In this document: positions 43,664-51,050 of the stretch, one piece after another
How the letters are laid out: each line of letters opens with the position of its first letter
How positions within the stretch are numbered: position 1 is the first letter of the stretch
Source: Bdellovibrionaceae bacterium UBA6502
Lineage (GTDB): Bacteria > Bdellovibrionota > Bdellovibrionia > Bdellovibrionales > UBA840
Length of the DNA: 64,000 nucleotides
Reading direction: 5' to 3'
Assembly (NCBI GenBank): GCA_002436415.1
Contig: DJMA01000026.1
Span: 10,786 to 74,785, forward strand
Made by a program: the position numbers and the translations under genes
The notes under the pieces: generated by a model
Seen by the model: the letters and a program-made list of their open reading frames with translations, nothing else
The model's database searches: none
Told to the model about the DNA's origin: nothing

Positions 43664-44272
43664 ATGTATAAAATTTTAATTGTTTGTTTGTTTATGATTT
43701 CAATGGAAGCTAATGCCATTGAAAGAAAATGGTTTAACCAAAATGATGTTCCGGGAAGAGAGCTTTCTGCAAATTTTTGGACAGTATTTGGCGTGCAATG
43801 GCTTGTTTATTATATTGATCAAGAAGATACCATTAGAGAGCATGGCTCGTTTGAATCTTGGGGAAGCAATATTTTTAAAACAACCTTTGATAAAGATGAC
43901 TACCATTACAACATTTATAAGCACACTTTTGTAGGGCAATACTATTATTTGTTTTACCGCTCTCGAGGTTATTCACAAAGAGATTCATTTTTATGGAGTT
44001 TCGTTTCTTCGGCGGCCTTTGAGTACACGATTGAAACCTTAACAGAACCGCCAAGTCACCAAGACGTTTATCAGACTCCAGTATATGGAAGTATTCTTGG
44101 CTATTATACTGAGAGCCTAAGTGACTACCTTCATGATAGTGATTATCAATTCATTCGCCTGTTTTCGTATCTTTTTAATCCATTTCGCATTTTACCAAGT
44201 ACCAAAGATGTGTACTTTTCTGCCAATATGATTGGGAATCAAAAAGTAGTGGGGGTTCACTATGCTTTCTAA
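43664..44272 (+). CDS. DUF3943-like envelope protein
   Basis: The 202-residue product has a signal peptide (MYKILIVCLFMISMEANA). Its body has the DUF3943 pattern: NIYKHTFVGQYYYLFYRSRGYSQ, then SSAAFEYTIETLTEPPSHQDVYQTP with a Glu-rich core, GSILGYYTESLS. Such proteins are predicted in the outer membrane or periplasm. It overlaps the next gene by 11 bases, so translation may be coupled, and heads a four-gene envelope operon with two phosphatases. Function is unknown. Confidence 0.72.
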   Translation: MYKILIVCLFMISMEANAIERKWFNQNDVPGRELSANFWTVFGVQWLVYYIDQEDTIREHGSFESWGSNIFKTTFDKDDYHYNIYKHTFVGQYYYLFYRSRGYSQRDSFLWSFVSSAAFEYTIETLTEPPSHQDVYQTPVYGSILGYYTESLSDYLHDSDYQFIRLFSYLFNPFRILPSTKDVYFSANMIGNQKVVGVHYAF

Positions 44273-45131
44273 GAGCTTGAGTACTTACTTCTTTTTGTGC
44301 TTATTGATTTTCACAGCTACGAGTTTTGCTCTGGAAACGGAACAATCAAATGAAAATGGTCTTTTGATAACTAGTAAACAAGAAGCCTTAGAGAATCAAA
44401 AACAAGAATTAGAAAAGCCAGCATCTGAGACTAGCAACACTAAGCCCCAAACAAAGGCTGAAGATTTAAAGCTAGAGCAAAAAAAATCAAACTCCGACGG
44501 ACTTATCGTTACCGAAAAAATTCCGAATAGAGAAACGTTAAATGGGCATGAAAACCTCTTGCAAGACATTCATATCTTGATGGGGTTGGGAATGAATCAA
44601 AGTTTTTATCGTAATGATTCGCAAGATTCCAAAACGGAATTGGGACCAAGTTTGAAGGCTGATGTGGTCTATATTATTAATCAAGACTGGGCCGTTGAGT
44701 GGAGTGGTATTGCTTCTTTTAAAGAATTTAGTGACATTCTAGTTTGGGATACAATTTTAACTTTAGGAGTTAGGAAGGTTATGGGACCTTCTCACTTTTT
44801 TAATGGCACTTGGTTTACGAGGTATTACTTAGGCTACGGTCACTCGGTGGCCTATGTGGACAGAGATGCTTTGAGTGAGTTGGGTTACGATGGGGACATT
44901 AATCGTATCCACTTTGGTGGTGAAGTTGTAGGTTTGGGAACTGGAATGGTTTGGGAAACCGAAAGTAAACAACTGCATTTCTTTGAGTTAAATTTAGGCG
45001 TTCATTACTTAAAAAACCGAGAAGCGGTGAACATTCAAAATGACGTCCCTGTGGTAGTTGCCAATGATGTGGTAACTGATAATTCTCGAGCTTATCATAT
45101 TCATTTAACTTATGGAGTATTACTTTTTTAG
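44262..45131 (+). CDS. Exported protein, probably an outer-membrane beta-barrel
   Basis: A signal peptide (LSTYFFLCLLIFTATSFA) is followed by a low-complexity, charged linker (about 22-85), then alternating aromatic and polar strands from about residue 95 (HILMGLGMNQSFY, AVEWSGIASFKEF, FNGTWFTRYYLGYGHS, HFFELNLGVHYL) ending in the aromatic-rich AYHIHLTYGVLLF, with terminal Phe as needed for outer membrane assembly. It starts at ATG 44262 after GGGGG. It probably works with the neighbouring phosphatases on lipid or lipopolysaccharide; that is inference. Confidence 0.68.
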   Translation: MLSKSLSTYFFLCLLIFTATSFALETEQSNENGLLITSKQEALENQKQELEKPASETSNTKPQTKAEDLKLEQKKSNSDGLIVTEKIPNRETLNGHENLLQDIHILMGLGMNQSFYRNDSQDSKTELGPSLKADVVYIINQDWAVEWSGIASFKEFSDILVWDTILTLGVRKVMGPSHFFNGTWFTRYYLGYGHSVAYVDRDALSELGYDGDINRIHFGGEVVGLGTGMVWETESKQLHFFELNLGVHYLKNREAVNIQNDVPVVVANDVVTDNSRAYHIHLTYGVLLF

Positions 45132-45133
45132 TT

Positions 45134-45682
45134 ATGTTGGATCAAATCGACAAAGGCATCACGGTTTTTATACAGCAGAATTTATATTCTGAAACAATCG
45201 CCAATGCGTTTCATTGGTGGACAGATTTTTTAAACAGCCCTTTGTTCAAGTTTTTGTTTTTTATTCTCTTTTTATACAGTGTTTTTCCTCGCTTAAAAGT
45301 ATCCATAAAGCGCTTTCCGCTAATTTTTATTGGAGGATTTGCTTTTGATCGTTTGGTACATTTTTTAAAAGAAAGTTTTGCTAGGCAGAGACCAGACTTT
45401 ATAGAGTTAGGATTGGATTTAGGGCAACGATGTTTGGATGTTGGTGGTTACGCTTTTCCTTCTGGGCATTCAAGTGTTTCCTTTTTTATAGTAGGGATCC
45501 TCTCGGTGTTTTCTTGGAAACGACAAATTCTTTGGTGGGTTTTGGCGGTTTTGGTGGTTATACCTAGGGTGTATTGTGGAATTCATTATTTTGGCGATGT
45601 CTTGGTTGGAGCTATTTTAGGTTATGGACTAGGCTGTTTGCTTGGCAAATTTGTATTTTCAATGGGAGAAAGTAATGCGTAA
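45134..45682 (+). CDS. PAP2-family membrane phosphatase
   Basis: Type 2 phosphatidic-acid phosphatases remove phosphate from lipid phosphates at the membrane. The triple motif is intact: KESFARQRPD (K-x6-RP), FPSGHSSVSFF, and RVYCGIHYFGDVLVG (R-x5-H-x3-D). Several hydrophobic helices span the 182-residue protein. It overlaps the next gene's start by eight bases. Possible substrates are undecaprenyl pyrophosphate, phosphatidic acid or lipid A phosphate. Confidence 0.92.
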   Translation: MLDQIDKGITVFIQQNLYSETIANAFHWWTDFLNSPLFKFLFFILFLYSVFPRLKVSIKRFPLIFIGGFAFDRLVHFLKESFARQRPDFIELGLDLGQRCLDVGGYAFPSGHSSVSFFIVGILSVFSWKRQILWWVLAVLVVIPRVYCGIHYFGDVLVGAILGYGLGCLLGKFVFSMGESNA

Positions 45683-46433
45683 ATTTTTACTTTTATTTTT
45701 TATTATATCCTTCTCTTTCACTAATCTTTCCTTTGCAAATGATGAAGCTCAAGAAGAAGAAGAGGAAGGCTTTTTTTCTAGAACTTACCGCCGTCAATTG
45801 CGTCCTATCGTTGAGCAGTCTTTGGATGATACGGGAAAGAGCATTTTAACTTATGGTGGAATTGCCACTTTACTTGCTTTTGCATTAGATAATTCCGTTT
45901 ACGAGTTCAACAAAGATCATCCAAATCGCTATATGGATGATTCTACTTCCCATTTTTTCTCAAATGCAGGGGACGGCAAACTAGGTATCGGCATCGCAGT
46001 GGCTCAACTTTTTTGGGATAGAGAAAATGGCATCAAACACGCATGGGCTTTGTTTTTGACTTCAACCACTCACTTTACTACGGCGGCGATCGTTCAGAGA
46101 GATCGGCCACATGGTAAATTAACCTATTTGCCTTTTCCGTCTTCTTTTCCTTCAGGGCACAGCTCCTCGGCTTTTACCACAGCAGCTTCTCTTCAAAATG
46201 CTTATGGGGATAAGGTAGGCATATTTTCATTTGCTTTTGCCGGAGCTATCTCAGCATCAAGAATTCAGCAAGAAGCTCATTGGTTAAGTGATGTAATGGC
46301 AGGGGCGACTTTAGGGATTTTTTGGGCACATGCTTCTTCTAAATTGGATCTTGGAAGTCCTGATAAAAATGGTTTGTTGTATCCAAGTGTTGAGAAAGAT
46401 CAGTTTGCAATCAACTTTCTAAGATCTTTTTAA
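45675..46433 (+). CDS. Second PAP2-family phosphatase, exported
   Basis: ATG 45675 is preferred because GGGAGAAAG lies directly upstream; the longer frame to 45642 lies inside the preceding gene. A signal peptide is visible (MRKFLLLFFIISFSFTNLSFA), then an acidic segment. The phosphatase motifs are QRDRPHGKLTYLPFPSS (preceding Lys missing or displaced), SFPSGHSSSAFTT and SRIQQEAHWLSDVMAG. It may be a periplasmic or outer-membrane-facing enzyme, unlike the preceding integral one. It ends the envelope operon. Confidence 0.9.
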   Translation: MRKFLLLFFIISFSFTNLSFANDEAQEEEEEGFFSRTYRRQLRPIVEQSLDDTGKSILTYGGIATLLAFALDNSVYEFNKDHPNRYMDDSTSHFFSNAGDGKLGIGIAVAQLFWDRENGIKHAWALFLTSTTHFTTAAIVQRDRPHGKLTYLPFPSSFPSGHSSSAFTTAASLQNAYGDKVGIFSFAFAGAISASRIQQEAHWLSDVMAGATLGIFWAHASSKLDLGSPDKNGLLYPSVEKDQFAINFLRSF

Positions 46434-46441
46434 ATTTAGTT

Positions 46442-46660
46442 TTAAAAGTATTGCTGTGCTTGATGGCTAGAATTTTCGCTGTGTAAGTAATTTCCTTTTA
46501 AAGCTTCAATAGAAAATTGTGTCTTAATCAAGTTATGTCCAAACTGTATCAAGCTTGGAGAGCTGTCTAGCGCCCAAGGCTGATTTAGTACTGTAATTAG
46601 TGTGGCTAGAGTAAAGCTTCTAGCAATTACCTGATAGTTTTTAGTAGGTTTTAGTGCCAC
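46442..46660 (-). CDS. Small hypothetical protein at the end of lipB (doubtful)
   Basis: A 72-codon frame starts at GTG 46660, overlapping the end of lipB by ten bases. It contains a weakly hydrophobic stretch (SFTLATLITVLNQPWALDS) and no recognisable motif. The overlap and same strand make translation possible, but it may be a chance frame; no ribosome site is clear. Confidence 0.25.
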   Translation of the reverse strand: MALKPTKNYQVIARSFTLATLITVLNQPWALDSSPSLIQFGHNLIKTQFSIEALKGNYLHSENSSHQAQQYF

Positions 46661-47259
46661 TCTTTCAGAAGAAATGCCTTTATTTGTTCTTTGAAACTTT
46701 CGTAAGAAATCTTTTCTTCAGTGAATTGAGATAGAGGAACCATAGTCTTAGTACTAAAACCACATGGTGAAATTCCAGTAAAGGCTTTCGGATCATGGTT
46801 TAGGTTAACAGCCATACCGTGATAGGTAACCCATTTGCGAACTGCTATTCCTAATGAGGCAATTTTTTTCTCTTCAATCCAAACTCCAGTAGCGTCTTTG
46901 CGACCACCTTCTGCAGATATTCCATAATGTTCTTTCAAGCAATCTATCAGTGAGTTTTCAAGTTTTCTTAAATGAAGATGAAGGTCTTTAGTTCTATTTT
47001 GTAAATTGATTAGAGGATAGATCACCAATTGTTCTGGGCCATGATAGGTAGCTCTGCCACCTCTTTGGGTTTCCACCACATCTCCTTGCCAGCCCATTAG
47101 GTCTCCGGCCTCGGTGGCTCGTCCTAGTGTTACGACGCTAGGGTGTTTGCAGAAGATGATTTGCTCTTCTTCTTGGTCTTTTGCAATCTTCTCAATAAGA
47201 TCAATTTGCATTTCCATGGCATTTTTATAAGGGACCAAGCCCCAATCAGTAAACTTCAT
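46651..47259 (-). CDS. lipB: Octanoyl-[ACP]:protein transferase
   Basis: LipB transfers octanoate from acyl carrier protein to the lipoyl lysine of E2 proteins, the step before LipA. The conserved RGGRATYHGPEQLVIYPLI, GRKDATGVWIEEKKIASLGI with its catalytic lysine and the VTYHGMAVNLN and GISPCGF segment with the catalytic cysteine are all present in 202 residues. It supports the lipA-E2-E3 operon 3 kb to the left, though not co-transcribed. ATG 47259 has no clear ribosome site. Confidence 0.97.
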   Translation of the reverse strand: MKFTDWGLVPYKNAMEMQIDLIEKIAKDQEEEQIIFCKHPSVVTLGRATEAGDLMGWQGDVVETQRGGRATYHGPEQLVIYPLINLQNRTKDLHLHLRKLENSLIDCLKEHYGISAEGGRKDATGVWIEEKKIASLGIAVRKWVTYHGMAVNLNHDPKAFTGISPCGFSTKTMVPLSQFTEEKISYESFKEQIKAFLLKEWH

Positions 47260-47337
47260 AGCGTTTTGATATTACGCTTTTACATAAAAGCCAAGAAAAG
47301 TCTGGAACATTGCAAGCTTTCTCAGTAAAAAGGGCTT

Positions 47338-47589
47338 ATGCAAAGTTTGAAAGACGCTCTAGATCAAGAATACAATTGGCCGGCCCAATATACCTTTAAA
47401 TTTGTCGTTCCTATTAGCAGGAAGGATGACCTGGCAAATTTTTTTCCACAACAGCTAATTAGCTGGAAAGAGTCTCGAACGGGGAAATACAGTAGTTTAA
47501 CCTGTACTCAGACCATGATGTCCTCTGAGGAAGTGCTTGCAATTTATGAGGAAGTAAAGTCTCATATTCCTGAGGCAATTGGGCTTTAA
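47338..47589 (+). CDS. DUF493 (YbeD-like) small protein
   Basis: An 83-residue protein of the DUF493 group: a compact ferredoxin-like alpha/beta fold, here YTFKFVVPISRKDDLANFFP followed by RTGKYSSLTCTQTMMSSEEV. In gamma-proteobacteria such a gene lies between dacA and lipB, and here too it lies near lipB, though on the opposite strand. Function is unknown, perhaps an allosteric regulator. Confidence 0.82.
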   Translation: MQSLKDALDQEYNWPAQYTFKFVVPISRKDDLANFFPQQLISWKESRTGKYSSLTCTQTMMSSEEVLAIYEEVKSHIPEAIGL

Positions 47590-47606
47590 GATTCTGGAGG
47601 ATCTTT

Positions 47607-47897
47607 TTGCAAGAAGAATCTTTGTATGAAAAATTGAAAACTGAACTGCAAACGGTAGAGTTTGATGCGTTAAAACCTCATGTGGATCGTGACGCCTTAA
47701 TCGTTTGTCGACCTAAACTAGATATCATCCAAATTGCCATCGATTTGGCACAAGACAATGTGGAAAAAATCAAGGCCTTGATGGCATCTGGGGATCTTAA
47801 GAAAGTCACGAAGGAAGAGGCCGAAGAAATTCCAATGGATAGAAAGTACGTTTTTATAATTATCCAACCATTTGTATTGGTTCAGGCCATTCATTAA
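47607..47897 (+). CDS. DUF2288-family protein
   Basis: A 96-residue protein starting at TTG 47607, with GGAGG ahead. Conserved features are LKPHVDRDALIVCRPKLDII, QIAIDLAQDN and the C-terminal VFIIIQPFVLVQA, matching the DUF2288 pattern. It follows the DUF493 gene by 17 bases, suggesting a small operon. Function is unknown. Confidence 0.75.
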   Translation: MQEESLYEKLKTELQTVEFDALKPHVDRDALIVCRPKLDIIQIAIDLAQDNVEKIKALMASGDLKKVTKEEAEEIPMDRKYVFIIIQPFVLVQAIH

Positions 47898-48541
47898 AGT
47901 TTTTGGAAGATAGCATAGCGGCTGTCTTCCTCTAAAACTAACTTCCAATTCATTTTTTTCTCTAAATATTTCCATGTTTGTGAGTTGTAAAAACAAACAT
48001 GTGTAGGGTCTTTTCTATACCACCACTTTTCTAACTTATCGCATGACTCTAAAAACTCGGTACGAAATAAAACAAAAGAAGATTTCCCTAAGAGAGAGTT
48101 TATGTGTTCAAAGCTTTTTGCTGGGCAATAGAAATGTTCGATGACTTCGATACAGCAAATAACGTCAAAGGTTTTAACTTTAAAATCTGTGTTTTTATGA
48201 AAAATAGCATCAAAGCTAGCAAGGTATTCAAACTCCTTGTTCCAAATGTTTTCTAGGCCTTTCACTGGGCCGCAGCCATAGTCCAATAAGGACTTTTTTG
48301 AAATGGGAAAATTGAATATGCGCTTAGTGGACTCTTGCAGATAGGACATATAATCCTGTCTTTCTAAATCATTTTCATGCTCTAAGTATCTTTCTTTTTC
48401 TTCAAAGTAGTGGGGGAGTTGATCTCTTTTTTGAAAGATGAGTCCGCAGTTATGACATAGGTAATATTCAGACCCATCACTTAAAAGTTGATGAGTCCCA
48501 GTGTGGCAATTGCAAAGCCTGCATTCTTCGGTATTATCCAT
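47894..48541 (-). CDS. Class I methyltransferase with N-terminal zinc ribbon
   Basis: Start ATG 48541 lies in ATGGATAA, overlapping the end of the preceding gene by eight bases and thus coupling translation. Residues 5-30 have two cysteine pairs (CRLCNC, CHNCGLIF), a zinc-ribbon. KKSLLDYGCGPVKGLENI is motif I of a SAM-dependent methyltransferase, FDVICCIEVIEHF a typical motif IV, and DPTHVCFYNSQTW is common in this Methyltransf_23-like group. It is the last gene of the exbB-exbD operon; a small-molecule or sugar substrate is likely but not known. Confidence 0.85.
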   Translation of the reverse strand: MDNTEECRLCNCHTGTHQLLSDGSEYYLCHNCGLIFQKRDQLPHYFEEKERYLEHENDLERQDYMSYLQESTKRIFNFPISKKSLLDYGCGPVKGLENIWNKEFEYLASFDAIFHKNTDFKVKTFDVICCIEVIEHFYCPAKSFEHINSLLGKSSFVLFRTEFLESCDKLEKWWYRKDPTHVCFYNSQTWKYLEKKMNWKLVLEEDSRYAIFQKL

Positions 48542-49922
48542 TGAAGGAGAATAACTTTTTTTGCTTAATGATACTAGCAACTTCCTTTGGAACTAGCTTT
48601 TCCCAATCAGGGTTTCCGCTTTCAATCATCTCTAGAATTTCTTGAGAGTTGTAGCTGGATTGATCGGTTGCGCAGCCAAGAATATCGACAAACTTCCCTC
48701 TCGCCATTAAGTATTCATAAAGTAGGGATAGCTCTGCCTTTGGACGGTAAGTGTCTGAAGTTACTAGGTCACCTGTTTTACTATCGGTTTGTGGGTAAAT
48801 ATAAAGTTTCGTCTGTCCTTTTACTAGACGCCCAAAGCCTTCTAGAACCCCACCTTTAAGATCTTGATAGTGTTCGCGGTTAAAGAGCTTTTGCAAAAGA
48901 CTTGCGCCTAAAACCATACGAATTGGCAGTTTGGTAAATTGCTGTAAAAATTGACGTACTTGGTAGAAAAGGAAAAAGTTTGTAATCAAAACTGGCTGGT
49001 TCAATGCGGCGATAGCATCCATACGATCTAAAAAGTTTAAGCGATCGATGCCTGAAGCTGAATTTAGATTATGAACTGTTATCTCCATTAAAACTGCTAG
49101 TTTGTCGGCATCCTCTGGAAACTCTTTTTTAAATTGAGCAATACCGGACTCTTGCAAATCCCAGTGGATTTTGGTCACAGGATTAAAGCTTCCTCGTTGA
49201 ACCAAGATAGGTCTCTTGTAAAGGTAATCTGAAATTTGTAGAACTTCGCCTTGTGGAGTAAACAGGACTGCACTGGTAAAGCCTTCTTCCACCAACTTTA
49301 AACTCATAATACGGTTATCTACCTCTTTATGAGCAGGGCCTGAAAAACGAATCATATCGATTTCGATTCTTCTTTGTCCCACTTCGTCGATGAGTTGTTC
49401 AATCAATTCTTCCGCTGGAAGTTCTCGGGTTGCACCATAAATTAAATTTACACCAACAGTTCCAATGGCGTCGGCCTGAAGTTGGTTACTAGGGTCATGC
49501 ATCTTAATGTGTAAAACGATTTCATTAAAAGGGCCGTGAGCTTCTGTTTGGTAGCGAATTCCAAGCCAACCATGTCCAGGTGCGGTTGAGCCATATGGAG
49601 TAGTGGCTACGGTGTCTGCAAAGGCAAAAAATTTCGTATGCTCAGCTTTCTCGGTTAGTCTTTCGTTTATTAAAGTGTATTCGTGATCTAACATTTTTAA
49701 TAAACGAGCTTCACAAACGTATCTTCCTGACTCTTCTTTTCCGTAAATTTCATCGGAAAACTGCATGTCGTATGCTGACATACTTTTTGCCACTGTTCCT
49801 GAGGATGCGCCAGCGATAAAAAACTTACGAACGACCTCTTGGCCTGCTCCGATCTCGGCGAAACTACCGTAGATGGAAGGATCAAGATTAATGTTTAGTG
49901 CCTTTTCTTTAATAGAACTCAT
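48534..49922 (-). CDS. Conserved protein with a nucleotidyltransferase-like motif
   Basis: The 462-residue soluble protein begins SSIKEKALNINLDPSIYGSFAEIGAGQEV, a very conserved-looking N-terminus of a broadly found family without solid function. The segment VQRGSFNPVTKIHWDLQESG resembles GSFNPxHxGH of NadD-type nucleotidyltransferases though the last His-x-Gly-His is not kept; some relatives are annotated as nicotinate-nucleotide adenylyltransferase, which I do not trust here. It lies seven bases after exbD in the same operon. A clear ribosome site (GAGGC) precedes ATG 49922. Confidence 0.65.
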   Translation of the reverse strand: MSSIKEKALNINLDPSIYGSFAEIGAGQEVVRKFFIAGASSGTVAKSMSAYDMQFSDEIYGKEESGRYVCEARLLKMLDHEYTLINERLTEKAEHTKFFAFADTVATTPYGSTAPGHGWLGIRYQTEAHGPFNEIVLHIKMHDPSNQLQADAIGTVGVNLIYGATRELPAEELIEQLIDEVGQRRIEIDMIRFSGPAHKEVDNRIMSLKLVEEGFTSAVLFTPQGEVLQISDYLYKRPILVQRGSFNPVTKIHWDLQESGIAQFKKEFPEDADKLAVLMEITVHNLNSASGIDRLNFLDRMDAIAALNQPVLITNFFLFYQVRQFLQQFTKLPIRMVLGASLLQKLFNREHYQDLKGGVLEGFGRLVKGQTKLYIYPQTDSKTGDLVTSDTYRPKAELSLLYEYLMARGKFVDILGCATDQSSYNSQEILEMIESGNPDWEKLVPKEVASIIKQKKLFSFNG

Positions 49923-49929
49923 GTTGCCT

Positions 49930-50331
49930 CTATTTTTCAGTGCTGATAGCGAACTTGCTTACTCCATTGGATTTTACGATATCGATTACACGGATAACGG
50001 TTCCATGCGCTACATCTTTATCGGCAGCAATGATCGCCTGAATTTCTTTATTTTTTGCTACTAAATCTTTTACCTTCTGAGCAAGGCTGTTGTCATTTTC
50101 AACCGCTCCATTCAGTAGAATTTTCCCGTCTTTGGCGATGGAAACATTTAATTTTGTTTGCTTTGTTTCCTCGCCACTAGCCGCTTTTGGCAACTGAATT
50201 TTAATGCCGGGGTTCATAATGATTGGAGTTGTTACCATAAAAATGATCAAAACCACTAAAATAATGTCTACAAATGGCGTGATATTAATATCCGCAATTG
50301 CCTCATCGTCTTTGTTGAAAGAAGCTCCCAT
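49930..50331 (-). CDS. exbD: ExbD/TolR-type transport protein
   Basis: ExbD-like subunits pair with an ExbB/MotA-type channel to turn proton flow into force for outer-membrane import or envelope work. Start ATG 50331 lies two bases after the exbB stop. One N-terminal helix contains DINITPFVDIILVVLIIFMVT with the essential aspartate, followed by a periplasmic domain (to residue 133). No TonB is near, so the partner is unknown. Confidence 0.92.
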   Translation of the reverse strand: MGASFNKDDEAIADINITPFVDIILVVLIIFMVTTPIIMNPGIKIQLPKAASGEETKQTKLNVSIAKDGKILLNGAVENDNSLAQKVKDLVAKNKEIQAIIAADKDVAHGTVIRVIDIVKSNGVSKFAISTEK

Positions 50332-50333
50332 AA

Positions 50334-50957
50334 TTAGGCCTTTCTGTTTGCATATGCAATGCAAAGTTCTTTAATTACTTCTAATCCGTTTAAGCATTTC
50401 TTCACTCGTTTTTGAAAGTAGTTGTAGGCGATAACTGCCGGAATCGCTACGAAAAGACCAACTGCTGTTGCCACCAAGGCTTCTGCAATCCCTGTCATAA
50501 CCGCATTGGCATTTCCTTCACTAACGCCCAAGTCTTTAAATGCTTTCATGATCCCTAAAACAGTACCTAAAAGACCGATGAATGGAGCGTTACTTCCTAC
50601 TGTAGCTAAGAAGTTCAAAGATTTTTCTAATCGTGGCTTTTCCATAAGTGCATAACCACTAATCACTTCATCTAAACCATTTACGCCACTTTCTTTTACG
50701 TGCCTTAAACCGTAATTGATTGCTCGTCCTTCGATTGTGTCTCTGTCGCGAGCAAAATCTTCTAATTCTTCCAATGAATTGGATTGCAAGGCATCAGCAA
50801 GGCGAGATTGGTAACGATCACTATTTTTTGTGTATTTGGAAAGAGTAAAAAACCTTTCAAGAATAATAGCGATACTGATGATACTTAGGGCAATTAAAAA
50901 CCATAGAACACCTTCCGCTCCAGATTGTGCTGCTGAGAATATTTTTTGCGTTAACAT
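50334..50957 (-). CDS. exbB: ExbB/TolQ/MotA-type proton channel protein
   Basis: A 207-residue inner-membrane protein with three helices: LWFLIALSIISIAIILERFF, then LATVGSNAPFIGLLGTVLGIM and ALVATAVGLFVAIPAVIAYN, the conserved Gly/Ala-rich channel helices. GGAGAC precedes ATG 50957. It is the first gene of the operon with exbD, a conserved protein and a methyltransferase. Confidence 0.92.
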   Translation of the reverse strand: MLTQKIFSAAQSGAEGVLWFLIALSIISIAIILERFFTLSKYTKNSDRYQSRLADALQSNSLEELEDFARDRDTIEGRAINYGLRHVKESGVNGLDEVISGYALMEKPRLEKSLNFLATVGSNAPFIGLLGTVLGIMKAFKDLGVSEGNANAVMTGIAEALVATAVGLFVAIPAVIAYNYFQKRVKKCLNGLEVIKELCIAYANRKA

Positions 50958-51050
50958 TGCGAAGTCTCCTTTTCCATAAATGCAATTTTACACTTCCTAT
51001 TATCCTATGGCATACTCTAAGAAGCAAGCTTCACAAGATAGTTAGGGTGG

